From positions 310,001-374,000 of the forward strand of contig JABMCL010002859.1 of assembly GCA_018857735.1 (NCBI GenBank): a DNA stretch of 64,000 nucleotides, given 5' to 3'. The notes beneath the pieces are model-generated. The model did not search any database. It saw only the letters and a program-made list of their open reading frames with translations, and was not told the DNA's origin. This stretch comes from Alviniconcha marisindica. Lineage: Eukaryota; Mollusca; Gastropoda; Provannidae. A program made the position numbers and the translations under genes. Of the stretch, positions 1 to 31,926 are shown piece after piece (position 1 is the stretch's first letter; each line of letters opens with the position of its first letter).

Positions 1-2
1 TC

Positions 3-302
3 GGCAGTGTCCACTTTTAGCCCCGTTGGTTCGCAGTCCTCAAATGGTATGAGAATGCGTGTGTGCATTCATGCGTGCGTGTGTGTGTGTGTGTATGTGT
101 GTGTGTGTGTGTGAGAGAGTGTGTATGTGTGTGTGTGTGCGTGCGTGCATGCGTGTGTGGACAGAATGAACTTCAAGTATGCACTAAGCTGGCATATCCA
201 CATATCAGTCCCTTCCGTACTATGCCAGTGCTATACACAAGCACATGCATCCTCAAACCATTTGAGGATAGCGACCCGACGGGGCTAAAAGTGGACACTG
301 CC
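3..302. mobile_element. 300-bp element with long terminal inverted repeats (MITE-like)
   Basis: The first bases (GGCAGTGTCCACTTTTAGCC, from 3) return inverted at the other end (GGCTAAAAGTGGACACTGCC, ending 302). The inverted arms run about 55 bp with a few mismatches, down to the TCCTCAAATGGT segment. The interior is a (GT)n tract and a short unique piece with no transposase. Flanking bases differ (tc and ag). The target-site duplication cannot be judged because the window starts here. Confidence 0.7.
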
Positions 303-573
303 AGTGTATCTTCTCTGCACCATAATTACTGTGATTTACTTTTTGGGGGTTTCTTCTTCTTCGTTGTTTTCTGTTTTCTTTCTTTCTTTCTTTTGGGGGG
401 GGGGGGGGGGGTTGAAGGGAGGCTAATCAGTAATGTGTTGTTATTGGCTATATAGTATTTGTTTCTCATTAATGAACAGATTAGTTGAGTTGTGTTACTG
501 TATAATTGACAGAACTTCTTCTCTGTAGTGATTCCTGTGGAGCATTTCTAAAACTGGTTTTTTCTTTTACTAG

Positions 574-19018
<18,445 letters not shown>

Positions 19019-20155
19019 TTCTCTCCCTTCCCTTCTTTCTCCCTAGTCTGAATGTGTGTGTTGTGCAAATGTTGGATAAATTATTGAAGGGTGAATGGAG
19101 GCTGGGTGGCTCTGTAACAATGGGATCATGTGTATGGAGTGCTGTCAAAGAAATGCTTATTTATTAATATCTCAAAAATATAATGCTTATTTATTAATAT
19201 CTCAAAAATATAAATGAGTACTTTATATATACAAATGCTGATTGAAATGCAGTGTTACTTGATGGAGAAAGGAAGGAAATGGGCATACAGATGTGAAATG
19301 CAATAATACGTGGTGGAGAAAGGAAGGAAATGGGCATACACGTGTGAAATGCAGTAATACGTGATGGAGAAAGGAAGGAAATGGGCATACAGATGTGAAA
19401 TGCAATAATACGTGGTGGAGAAAGGAAGGAAATGGGCATACAGATGAGTATTACAAAACGAACCCACAGTTGGGGGAAGATGTATTTATTTATCCTGTTC
19501 ATTCTCGGGTATGATACCAATGAAGAGGAAGGGATTTTTATGCCGTTTGCCTGTATCATGAAGCACACACATGTATATGATGTGTGTGTGTGTGTGGTGA
19601 AAACTTTCCTGTTTTTTTGTTGTTGGTATGTTTTTAATCTTTTTTAGATTACACTGAAATCCTGGAAACATTCCTTGACAAGAACATATCAGTGGGGATT
19701 TTTGGCCATTTTGGAGTTTACGATTTTTTATACATGTATGCATTCCCGTCCAGATTTATTTATACTCTTGCATTTTCCAGTGACTCTTGTTGAAGACCAG
19801 TTTTATTGAGACGCATACATGCTTCTTTTGAACAGATGTACAAGTACACACATCACCCATGGCCTGCGTTTCAGTAATACTGAGTCATGCCAGGAACATA
19901 ATTCTGTTCCAGACTTTTCTGATTGTAAGAGAGAATATTTTACTCTCCCATCATTCAAAACTCAAAATGTTTACCGTTGCACGTGTTCATCGTCCAATAC
20001 AGTTGTGATGTTTTGCCAAATGTAGAGGAACTGTGCAGTGCAGGATGTCACGCAGACTTGATGAAGCCAGCGATGGCCTACACTGAAGACAAGCTTCAAG
20101 CAGCCACAATGTGGCCTTATTATTCAATAACCCTTTTGGTCTCTGCTACAGATAA
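19019..20155. other. NEK10 3' flank or UTR
   Basis: Contains a 30-bp direct duplication (19152-19212) and a 57-bp repeat (19232-19445). I found no canonical AATAAA in the first few hundred bases after the stop, so the transcript end is not placed. Confidence 0.4.
19232..19445 (+). repeat. 57-bp tandem repeat, about four copies
   Basis: Units contain GGAGAAAGGAAGGAAATGGG and GTGAAATGCAATAATACGTG. Located about 200 bp after the NEK10 stop, probably in the 3' UTR or just beyond. Confidence 0.85.
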
Positions 20156-20830
20156 CTGAAGTCACAGCACAGATAGATAACTGAAGTCACTGTATAGGTA
20201 GATAACTGAAGTCACTGTATAGATAGATAATTGGAGTGACTGTATAGGTAGATAACTGAAGTCACTATATAGATAGATAACTGAAGTGACTGTATAGGTA
20301 GATAACTGAAATCCCAGCATAGGTAGATAACTGAAGTGACTGTATAGGTAGATAACTGAAAGCACAGCATAGGTAGATAACTGAAGTTACTGTATAGGTA
20401 GATAACTGAAGTCACAGACACCTGTCTGCCTGCTTCTCCAGAGGATGTAGAAATCTTGTGGTCTCTGCTACAGATAAATAACTGAAGTCGCAGACAACTG
20501 TATGCTTGCTTTTCAGGAGGACATAGAAATCTTGTGGTCTCTGCTATAGATAGATAACTGAAGTCACAGTATAGACAGATAACTGAAGTCACAGTATAAA
20601 TAGATAACTGAAGTCGCAGACACCTGTCCACCTGCTTCTCAGGAGGATATAGAAATCTTGTGGTTTCTGCTACAGAAAGATAACTGAAGTCACTGTATAA
20701 CTGAAGTCACAGACACCTATCTTCCTGCTTCTCCGGAGGATGTAGAAATCTTGTGGTCTCTGCTATAGATAAATAACTGAAGTCACAGACACTTGTCTGC
20801 CTGCTTCTCAGGAGAACATAAGTCCCGTGG
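20156..20830 (+). repeat. compound minisatellite with higher-order structure
   Basis: A short unit (AGATAACTGAAGTCAC plus tgtatagg, about 24 bp) repeats alone up to about 20410. It then alternates with a longer block (CCTGCTTCTC, GGATGTAGAAATCTTGTGGT, TCTCTGCTA) seen about five times. Confidence 0.9.
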
Positions 20831-21335
20831 TCTCTGCACATAATATGCAGAATTCAGGAGCTGTGTGAAAGTCGAGGTGGCCGTCCTGGGCTTTCTGTCC
20901 CAAAGAACCTTATAAATGGTTTCCGTGGACATAAAGCAATATTGAACCATGCTCACGCGTTGGTCTCAGCTTGTCCCTAATATGTCAACCGACATCCAAG
21001 GACATTAAGCAACACCGGAAGAAGAACATTACATACTTTACAATAACACTGTGACTTGCAGTATCTTGACTCACAACAGGCTGCATATATAGCCGCACAA
21101 GGCAACGAAACAAATCTTGTTCCTCAGCTGCTTCCAGCATAAAGCGACATCATGGACAGTGAATCGTTGCTGGTGAGTTGATGTGCTTTATTTCACCCCA
21201 ATAAGCTTTGCGTGGCTTACTGGGTGTGAAAACTAACTGACTATCTCTTTGCTATTGGGATTGTTATGCCAGTTCTGATGATGGAATCATTTGCCACTTG
21301 TGACAGAAGTATTTGATGTTCAGTGTGGTGGTACC

Positions 21336-21357
21336 TGATGTGTGTGTGTGTGTGTGT

Positions 21358-21391
<34 letters not shown>

Positions 21392-21476
21392 GTGTGTGTG
21401 TGTGTGTGTTGTGTGTGTGTGTGTAAATGTGTGTGTGTGTGTGTGTAAATGTGTGTGTGTGTGTGTGTGTGTGTGT
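21336..21476. repeat. (GT)n microsatellite
   Basis: About 140 bp of interrupted GT repeats in the NEK10-RBMS intergenic region. Confidence 0.95.
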
Positions 21477-22189
21477 TTCCTCACTGTGGAACTGGTGTTA
21501 GTGTGTGTGTGTGCATGCGTGCTTCATCACTGGTGGAACTGGTGCCATTTCTCAGGAAATCAGAGCATGTGCTTGAAGAATCATCTCCACAGGGTCACAG
21601 CAAAGACTGTAGATGGTTTTCATTGGATGCTAACTAACTGTGGAAATGAGGATGAAGTAAAAAAAAATTGGGGGTAGGATTAAATGTACTCTTGGTATTT
21701 GTCAATTGCAGGGAACAAATACTGTCAATTGCATGACAAACTAGGGCAGAAATGAAAGGAAAGTAGGCGATGATTGCTGCTTGGAGTGTGCACTGAATGT
21801 TGACTCAGTTGAGCAACACAGAGAGGAAAAATTACGCTGTATTTTCTTTCATCAGAAAAAGAGGATCATTTCGGTTTGGTTGAGTGAATTTTTCTTGTTT
21901 TTACCTAAAAGGGATTTTAAGGGATTATAAAGCAAGGGAAAGACAGGGTAAAATGCCTCAGCTAGAATAAGTAGCCTGTTGAAGATGTAGTTTCAGGAAA
22001 CAAACGTTGTGTACACAGATTGTGAAAGAACAGTGATGCATGCAGTATTAAGTGTTGCCCCAATCCCCACCCCCACCCCCACCCCCACCCCCACCTCCAC
22101 CGTGTTCATTATAACCTCACGTGTCTGATGTCCCTGTTCATTATCTGTTTAAATTAGATGGAAACTTGTCTATAGTCTAATAGTGTATA

Positions 22190-22395
22190 TACTCATGTGT
22201 TTGGGTGGTTGTGTGTGTGTGTGTGCATGTTTAGAATAGTCTCTCCAGACAAGAATATGTGCTGTAGGAATACTTTCATTATTATTGCTATCATTAATAT
22301 TATACTCGTGCATGCAGGTGCCTGTGTGTGTGTGTATGTATGTGCTTATAATAGTCTCTCCGGACAAGATTTTGCACTGTAGAGATACTTTCATT
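22190..22395 (+). repeat. dispersed repeat, two adjacent copies
   Basis: Two copies of a unit with a GT tract, then ATAGTCTCTCC-GACAAGA, then TACTTTCATTAT. A third relative lies at 62640-62770 with TAGTCTCTACGGACAAGATT and ACTTTCATTATTATTATT. This is a dispersed family with an ATT-rich tail. Confidence 0.7.
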
Positions 22396-23139
22396 ATGAT
22401 TTTGATGTGTCCTGGTAAACAACTTTAACTTGTATGTATGGATTTATTATGATATGTGTCATATACCCCACCCTTCTTTCAAAGGACTGTGTACCAATTC
22501 ATCATTGTTATTGATATTGTGATAACTGGAAGAGTTGTTGCCATTGCATTTGGCTCATTCACATTGTGTTACTCTGGGTCTCCTTCGTATATATTGTGAT
22601 GTTTCCCAACTTACATATTGTGATAGCTAGTTTCCCCATGTATATGTACCTTTTGCTTTTACATTCCCTTAATCACTTTGTTTAATGTTCACACGCCTTT
22701 GCAAATTATATTTATTGTTTCCATAAATTATTTATACCTTGCTAATGTATGTGCTAAACTGTTGATAAACAATGTGGTTGATACTGTATGGTTACGAAGG
22801 CTTTTCGGAGTGATTCCAACCATAAATGTTAGACTGACAGAAATGGTCTTTAAAGCTTTCATGTCATGGTTTCAGATTTACGTTGACTTCACTGCAAGCA
22901 TAATCAGGGATGCATGTATGTGGTGGTGGGGGGGGGGATGTGAAGTCAAGCCAGATGAGTTGGGTAAAGTAAAATCCTTTTCTTTTTTTTTTTAAATGTA
23001 AAACAGATTGATTGATTGATACTGATTGATTGAATGTTAATGTTCGAGGTTGATGATTTAGGCAGAAGCCCAGTACCAGTCTGTCCTTGTTAAAACACAA
23101 CAATAACATCACACCCGTCTGTGCACAGTACATGTAACC

Positions 23140-23925
23140 CTTAGTTCATGCATTCAGTTGATGCAGGCACATGTGTAGCATATGTAGCCCTAGTTCATGC
23201 AGGCACACATGTAGCCCTAGTTCATGTAGCCTCTGGTTCATGCAGGCACACATGTAGCCCTAGTTCATGTAGCCATACATGCAGCCCTAGTTAATGCAGG
23301 CACACATGTAGCCCTAGTTCATGCAGCCAAACATGTGGCCCCTAGTTCATGCAGGTATGCATGGATCCCCTAGTTCATGCAGGTATGCATGGATCCCCTA
23401 GTTCATGCAGGTGCACATGTAGTGCTTATTCATGGAGGAATACATGTAGCTCCTAGTTCATGCAGGCATACATGTATCCCTAGTTCATGCAGCCATACAT
23501 GTGGCTCCTAGTTCATGCAGGCATACATGTAGCCCACGTTCATGCAGGCATACATGTAGCCCTAGTTTATGCAGGCACACATGTAGCCCTAGTTCGTGCA
23601 GGCATACATGTAGCCCTGGTTCATGCAGGCACACATGTAGCCCCTAGTTTATGCAGGCACACATGGAGTCCTAGTTTGTGCAGGCACACATGTAGCCCTA
23701 GTTCATGCAGGCATACATGTAGCCCTGGTTCATGCAGGCACACATGTAGCCCCTAGTTCATGCAGGCACACATGGAGTCCTAGTTTGTGCAGGCACACAT
23801 GTAGCCCTTGTTCATGCAGGCACACATGTGGCCCCTAGTTCATGCAGGCACACATGTAGCCCTAGTTCATGCAGGCACACATGTAGCCCCTAGTTCATGC
23901 AGGCATACATGTAGCCCTAATTCTG
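23140..23925 (+). repeat. 27-28-bp minisatellite, nearly 30 copies
   Basis: Units of the form GTTCATGCAGGCACACATGT plus AGCCCCTA, highly variable, in the intergenic region. The 9-residue periodic open frames it produces are not evidence of coding. Confidence 0.93.
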
Positions 23926-24327
23926 CTGAACAGTTTGTATTCTCCCACCTAGCAGTGGCTAAAGCATTGCTGACATTTCAAATAGTGCAATAAGGTGCCA
24001 GCTGTAGTACTGTTGAATATGGGGGTCCTTTTGTCTGTTGCAAGTTTTGATGTAGCCAGTGAGTGATACTGTGTTCCACTGCTATAATTATATTCAAGCT
24101 ATAGAAAGAGCTTATTTTCTAGTTTTTATACAGTTGACATCAGCATGGTAATAAAAAGTGTTAGTATTATGATTTTAAGAAAAATTTGATTTGTGAAGTG
24201 GTTTTGTTACAGGTAATTGGTATATGTACAAGGTTTCCTCTTTATAAAATGCTAATAAGATTGAATTTATGACCTAGCCCCTAAGAATTCAACATCACTG
24301 CTGCCTCTTAGTTTTCCTCTATGCTGA

Positions 24328-24421
24328 GTTTTGTGCTAAACAGAAGATACCCTGGCTTAGGTCAGTGATGTTAAGCATGAAGTATCTGACGTAAAGCAGG
24401 GTATCTTGTTTTGCACAAAAC
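24328..24421. other. 94-base imperfect hairpin
   Basis: The left arm from 24328 (GTTTTGTGCTAAACAGAAGA, TACCCTG, then TTAGGTCAG) pairs with the right arm ending 24421 (CTGAC, GTAA, CAGGGTATCTTGTTTTGCAC, AAAAC). The stem is about 36 bp with a few mismatches and a loop of roughly 20 bases. Pairing stops abruptly at both outer ends. Confidence 0.7.
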
Positions 24422-25748
24422 CCTGTTGTGTACCCTGATTTACATAAATGGCAGAGTGCTTTACACTTTGAGGTATTCAGCCACATGTCCCCTTTAATGC
24501 CTTAACTAAACACCTGACACACACTGTCATGGCTATAGAATCAAACACCATAGCAAGGTGCATGTTGAGGCCAGAATCCAGATTTCCTGAAAAGTTGATA
24601 TAATTCCAGACTGCAAAATCCAGAGGAAATGTTCCTGTGCACGTAATACATGAAACTAGCTGTATTGTGAAAGGTAGCAAGGCATCAACTTGTTAGAGTG
24701 GAAAAGCTGGTGGAAAATGTCCAAGACCAGATGCAGCGCCTCATATGCATCCTTATCATAGAGCCGGAAACTTTCTGTTGTGCTTATTTTGTAAGCCATA
24801 TTTTGTTCTTTTGTTGCTACTTTAGCAAGATACTTGAAACTGCATGAATTTAAACTCTCTGGAGCAATGCACCTGATCTGTTAGAATCAGAATCAGAATA
24901 TGTATTGTCCTAGTACAAGTTTACAAGGAAATTTTAGTTAATGTGAGAGTTAAAAAAAATTTTTTTTACTGAAAAGTGATTATTTTTTATTTTGAACAGC
25001 TTTACACATGATTGTGACCTCTGTCAAGCTTTATGCCTGATCTGTTACGTGAGTTAAAAAATAATAAAAAATACTGAAAATTTATTATTTTTCATTTTGA
25101 ACAGCTTTTGACATGATGATAACCTTGGCCGAGCTTTACACATCCATACTTTGACTAACTGAAATGATGTTAGAGTTTAAAAAAAGAAAAAAAGGACTGA
25201 AAATGTTTGTTTTCATTTACCTTTCATGGCTGTTTTGTTGTTGTTTCTTTACTACACTTATTCACTGATTTGTATCTTTGCCATGTTTTTTTCTTTTTCT
25301 TCTGAGAGTGAAGTGTGATGCTTCTTGCCACCAGCTATCATTGTGCACAGAAATGGTTTCTGTAGCATGCAGACAGTAGGTCTTGCCTCTGTATTTGTTG
25401 TACAAGGGTCTCTCAATTCAGCTGCCGTCCATTCATCATTGAGTCAGGATTTGGTTTTACACCATTGTTTTGTTGTTGTGGTTATTATGTTTATTTATTG
25501 TACCATTCGCATGTGTGGGCTTGACAGCTTGCCCTGTGTCATGTTGCTGGCTGGCGTTTTCATTTCCGATTTTTTTGTGCTGTGATAAAACTATGGTCGA
25601 TAAGACAGCAAGCAGATTGGTGTCATGGTCTGACTGACACAAAAGAGTAATTGCAAAAAACTTGAAAAAACTCTACATCTGCAGCTGCAGTTTGACATAT
25701 TTCAGTTCCGTGGTGACTGCAAACACATTTAATTTATTATGGTGATGT

Positions 25749-26145
25749 GACTATAAGAGCCTAAGAAATGGAGTGTGCCTGCAAAAATTGACTTTAGTCA
25801 TTAGTCATTGCACTTTCATGTGCTGTCTTGGTCTCTGCTCTTAGGTTGACTATAAGAGCCTAAGAAATGGAGTGTGTCCGCAAAAACTGACTTTAGTCAT
25901 TGGTCATTGCACTTTCACGTGCTGTCTTGGTCTCTGCTCTTAGGTTGATTATAAGGGCCTAAGAAATGGAGTGTGTCCGCAAAAATTGACTTTAGTCGTT
26001 GGTCATTGCACTTTCACGTGCTGTCTTGGTCTCTGCTCTTAGGTTGACTATAAGAGCCTAAGAAATGGAGAAAGAGCCTAAGAAATGGAGTGTGTCTGCA
26101 AAAATTGACTTTAGTCATTAGTCATTGCACTTTCACGTGCTTTCA
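25749..26145 (+). repeat. 99-bp tandem repeat, four copies
   Basis: Units start GACTATAAGAGCCTAAGAAA and recur at about 25749, 25848, 25947 and 26046 with high identity. The last contains a small internal duplication. Intergenic. Confidence 0.92.
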
Positions 26146-26639
26146 CAGTCTCTGCTGTGCTCCGTCCATTTGAAACTAATCTTTTTTGTGTACTAACTCA
26201 GTTTTGTCTGGGAATTTGTTTTAGTTTTTTATGTGTGTACTTCTGTGTTTTTTGTCTGGTTGTTATTTGAGTAGGTTTTGAACAACAGATGAAAATGAGC
26301 AGTAACATTGTGCAGTTGAAATATGAACTTAGATTGATGGATAACAAAAAAAAATCTATGTTCAAAACATGCTCCATCATAATTTCTTCCACATACATGT
26401 AACCAAACAGAATGTTTCTGCTTATACCTAATGAACACAGTGTTTACCTATACATGACCAAGTGCAGTTGCAGTGTACTGTAATGTCACTTAAAGCCGTC
26501 CAGTACGTTTTCTCTTTTTTTCCGTGGTAACTGTTTATGTTCCCAGTTCTTTACTTTTTCATTACATGAGCCACACTTGGTGGATGCCTGAGGGACTCCT
26601 ACGCGTTGTTTTTAATGGGGTCACTGGTTATACTTTATT

Positions 26640-27060
26640 CTTGTTCCTATGACATAGGAGCTGTAGCAGATATACAGTTTTGTTGTAGGAACTAGTCAGG
26701 TAGTTTTGTTGTAGGAGTGGTAGATCTATAGGTAGTTTTGCTGTAGGAGTGGTAGATCTATAGGTAGTTTTGCTGTAGGAGTGGTAGATCTATAGGTAGT
26801 TTTTGCTGTAGGAGTGGTAGATCTATAGGTAGTTTTGTTGTAGGAGTGGTAGACAGGTAGTTTTGCTGTAGGAGTGGTAAATAGATAGGTAGTTTTTTTG
26901 TAGGAGTGGTAGATAGATAGGTAGTTTTGTTGTAGGAGTGGTAAATAGGTAGTTTTGTTGTAGGAGTGGTAGATAGATAGGTAGTTTTTTTTTAAAGTTT
27001 TTTAGTTGTTGTTTTTTGCAGGGGTGGTAGATAGATAGGTAGTTTTGTTGTAGGAACTAG
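26640..27060 (+). repeat. about 30-bp minisatellite
   Basis: Units of TAGTTTTGTTGTAGGAGTGG plus TAGATAGATAGG repeat about 13 times in the intergenic region. Confidence 0.9.
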
Positions 27061-28195
27061 CTTTCTCAAACCTGGTTCAGTCCAAGGCCAGCTTGTCTCC
27101 AACAGGTAGAAGAGATCAAAACCAAAATTTGAAAATTGAGGATTTCTGATTACAAATGGATTATGTTTTCAATTTTGAATCCAACTTCTGTCAGTGATGA
27201 TTTGTTTGACTCCATGTAGAAAAAACTGTCAAGTGTCACAGTTTGCCTAATGGCTATTCCAGACTCCTTCAGTCTTGATCCTAGAGCCTGCAACTGTCAC
27301 ATCTGGTATCAGTGAGGTGGTGCCTGCAACATGGGCAAACTAGGACACTTGTCATCGGCGTATGCTGTCAGTCCTGCTAATCACTAAAGATAACAAAACA
27401 AAGTTTAAAAACTGAATATGAAATCAAGGAAGCATTTTAAAATAGAACATGCCAGTACCACACTTGCATGAAACCAGTACCACACAAGTGAACTGTTGCA
27501 TAAGACCAGCACCACACAGGTGAACTGTTGCATAAAACCACACAAGTGAGTTAAACCAAAGTCCTTGATTTTTGCAGTTTGTACCATTCTTTCCAGTACC
27601 TGTGGGATGGAACATGCTTTGAGAACTCCAGTTCCTTCAGCGCCCTATTGACCGTTTGGGTCACGCCCAGGCAGCGGTGATGCCGCTTGAACTGTTTGTT
27701 TTTGTGTTTATTAGAACAGCAGGTTTTGTGTACAACCTGTTGACAGTGCATGTATACTTCAGTGCATAGCCAAAGAATACTTAGCTCCTGCAGCTAAAAG
27801 AATGATTATTTAAATGAGTATTCTTCCACAAAGAACTGTGAAGGTTAATTGTTGTTGAGGAGAAGAGTCTATGGGGGGCCCCCATGACCTTCCAATGAGT
27901 TATTGTACATCATTACTGTACTGTTGTCCTCTGGACATTCCCTTTGGTTGTCAAAGTCATTCAGCTGCAAACAGTAACACTTTGTTTGTGCACGTATTTA
28001 TGATCACGATCCGTCCAAGCGTGATTTATTTCATGTTTAATTGCCAGTACATAATTTCATGTACGATGTATGTGTTAGTTGTTTACCTTAAAGCTATATT
28101 TGTTTTTTAGAAATTATTGATCACCTGTCATTCCATGAAGAAATGTCAAGTGGTTCATGGAGAATAAATTGTTTGGTGATGTTCACCTTACATGA

Positions 28196-28250
<55 letters not shown>

Positions 28251-30205
28251 ACAGAGAGGGAGAGACAGAGACAGAGAGCATGTGCATCCAGGTGTGTTGA
28301 GCACACGTTTTATTATGATTAAAATCACCACCTGGTACCACCACCACCACCACCCACACCCCAAACACACTCATGCACACAGTACTGATTCAGTAAACAA
28401 TAATATCAGTTTGTAAAAGACAACAGTGAATGTTTACTTCACCAACTTGAACAAACAACAAAACCTGTAAAAAGAATCAATGAAATGGAAAAAAGTAGGG
28501 AAAAACATTAAGAAGCAAAGAAAGGGAGGGAGAAAGAAAAATGCAGAAGATGACAGTGTTCCTGTGGCAGATAATTTAACTCAGCACCTGTAAACAATGT
28601 ACTTGCACACTTAATCTTGGACATCAGGATTTACACAACACCCAATTTTGCAAAGCTCTAGAAAAGTTCAGCGACAAAATCAATAGACTTTTGTATGGCA
28701 TGAAGGGCGGATTTAGAAATAAGAAAGGCACTTATGCGCACTAAAGTTTCAACTAATGAGTGATCAACAAAAACAAACCAAAAGGTCATCATAAAAAAAG
28801 TTTTTACATTTATAACAACCAGTAGACCTAGCAATTATCAACATAATTCATGCACAATAACAAGCATTCATTTAATCCTAACGGAACAACAAACAATTTC
28901 CCATTAAAAATAAAGGTGACACGCAAGCACGCACATACACAAAAACAGCACACACACACATCTTGATGTGCACACAATCAAGCACAAGAATGCTTAAAAT
29001 GAAAACATGCTTTTTTTGACTTGCATGAATGTTTGTCTGATTTACTGGAGCAAACTGTAACGTTGACTCTTTCTCAGACTGTGCAGATAGGACCTTTCAA
29101 ACTTTGCAAAGCCTATGCTATTATGCTTCTGTGTCATTTTGAGTTGAGGGGTGCTGGAAATGTAAAACTGCAAGTTCCACTGCTTGCTATATCATTGTAA
29201 CAAGTTCAACAACCATGCACAAAATGCTTTTGGACAATGGGCTGTGCATGCGAAACAGACAAAATAATCTGTGTGTTTTCAGACTCTGCAAAAACTTCAG
29301 AAATGGCTTTTTCTTGGATGCTATGTAAGTGACATCTGTCAAACGTTGAAAGGTGATAATCTCCCTTGAGCTTTATGCTTTCATCATGGTTTTGTTGACC
29401 TTAAGCAAATTTGCATGTCTCAGTGGCATGGAAAAGATTGTACTTTCTCTAGAACTTTGTGTTGAAAACTTCAATGATTTAAAAAACCACAGGAGAGTTT
29501 GAAACAGATGTTAATAAATGTCCAGTTTTGGATGTGAATTGTTTGAGCACTTGTTCTTCTTTCTGAGTCGGAACAAAACTTGTTGTTAAAGCTAATACTC
29601 TACCCCAAGGTCCTACAACACTTTGTACTCTGGTTGTCTGAAGCACACCATTCAGTGTAAGATGCTGTGCTTAGTGTGCCACGCAGAGACTCAATTCCAG
29701 CAGATTAAGAGGAGACTCAATTCCAGTAAATTAGTCACTGTTAGTATCATGGACCTGAGGCAGAATAGTCAGGAAGCTCCTGCAGAATGAGAGAACCTGA
29801 AGAAGAAATGGGGCTGGATAACCAGGCCCTATGAAAGCCCCACTCTTCCAACACCCCCAGAAAGGCTGGGATGCACGCACAAGCACCTTGCTGTGTCAGA
29901 GTTCCGGAAACCATCCCTCTTACTGTTGGGTGTTTCCTAGAAACCAGAATCTCACAAAGGAAGATGAAGATCAAACTTCCATCATCACTTCCTGGACAGG
30001 CCCTGACCTGGAACCCACTGAGAAATGAATGAACGAACGAACAAACGAAATGTTTCCTTCAATTAGGCCATGGCCCCTACTGAAGGGGCGGATTGCACAG
30101 TTAATAGTTCAGTTTGTACATCACTTCTCTAGCATCACGTTGTACAAACATACTTGGAGTCAAAGATAAAGTACAAAATACAAAGTACTAAACAGCTACA
30201 TAATG

Positions 30206-30212
30206 AGAGAGA

Positions 30213-30284
<72 letters not shown>
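30206..30284. repeat. (GA)n microsatellite
   Basis: An uninterrupted purine run of about 79 bases on the plus strand, intergenic. Confidence 0.95.
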
Positions 30285-30287
<3 letters not shown>

Positions 30288-31697
30288 CCAGCACCACAAT
30301 CATTTGCCCTGACCAGAAGACTACCGAGGAAGAAAGAAGAAAGAGAAGACAATTTCCAGCATCACACAGGCCTTGACCTGGAACCCATTGAGGAAAAATA
30401 GGAGGGAGAGGTCCACCTCCAACATCATCAGGTCAAAAGGTAGGCTGTGACCTGCAGCCCTCTGATGAATAAGATGAGAAAGCAGTTGACCTGACATGGA
30501 TGCTCCTGGGGGAGAAACGGGCTCCAGAAAGTTCGAGAAAATAAATAAGTAAGCATAAGAGAGGATTTCCAAAGAATGCACGCTACATCCATTCCTGTCA
30601 GAAGCAGGCTTTTAACGCACGAAATAACAGTGCCCCATGGACCACAGTCCAGTTCCACTCCACACTGTATGTTCAGTGATGTGGATGAGTGAGGTAATCA
30701 TTTCAGTGCCCCGTCTGAGCAAAAACTCTGATGAAAATTCAGGAACAACAAGGCATATTCTGAAGCATCTGAAACCAAACACACACAATAGTGAGAAGTA
30801 AGCAATTGGTTTTCAACACCCAGTCATCCACATAGGGCGTATGATCAGGGCATAAACAACTGCTGAGAAGTTGCCCATTTTTCAGAAGGGCAAAAATGAG
30901 CACAAGGAAAAGGGGCTGTTTCTCTCCTTTCTATTACAGCAAGAAAAGGAGAGGCTGAAAAGGAGGAAAAAAGAGAAGGGTGTGGAACTGGTGGAATCTG
31001 TTTCTTTTCCTCCCAGTTGTAGCATATCATTTCATCTGTGATGGCTTTAAACAAAACCATTTATTTGTGATAATGACTTTGTTAAAAAACAGTCAGTAAA
31101 ATATTGCTTTCCTTATTTTGTCTTCCAGTTCTTTTGGTGTATTTGTTGAGCATTAAAAGGATTACCCACAATTTCAGTTTGTGCTTGTTACTTAACTACA
31201 TATTTGTATATACGCATATACTGACGTTTTTATCAACTTATTGTTATCCGTGAGACTGCAAGTTTGTTTCACCATTTATTCATTTTTCTTGTCTTGCTTT
31301 TCATTTTTGTTTTGTTATGGTTTGTGTTTGCTTTCAGGATTGTCAAAAGTCCTAGTAGAACTGAAGAAAAACGAAAACATGACCACGAAACCAAAACTAC
31401 TAGAACCAAAAGAAACACAACTTTCTTTGAGTTATGAAAAGCAAAAGTGGAGGAGAATTTATTGCAGGTTCAATCATCCAAACTTGCATCTTTCTTTGAC
31501 CAGATCTTGTCACTGCTGAGTCAGAGCATGGAGTGGAGTGTCGGACTTAGGGAGTATTGTGACTTTTGAAAAAAAAAAAAAAAAAATCCAAGGAAGACTT
31601 CTTTTATATTACACAACCAACATCAAATATCAATATGTTTTTTTACCAAATGATTCTGAACTAACAGTGGGAAAGGGTTGGGGTTCCAATGGAGTGA

Positions 31698-31926
<229 letters not shown>

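Noticed and set aside
63..455. 130-codon open frame over GT repeats
   Set aside because: Cys/Val repeats from a GT microsatellite inside the inverted-repeat element and a poly-G run. No splice or domain support.
23140..23925. CRISPR-like array of 27-bp units
   Set aside because: Units are contiguous and vary along their whole length, with no constant repeat plus unique spacer. It is a minisatellite in animal DNA.
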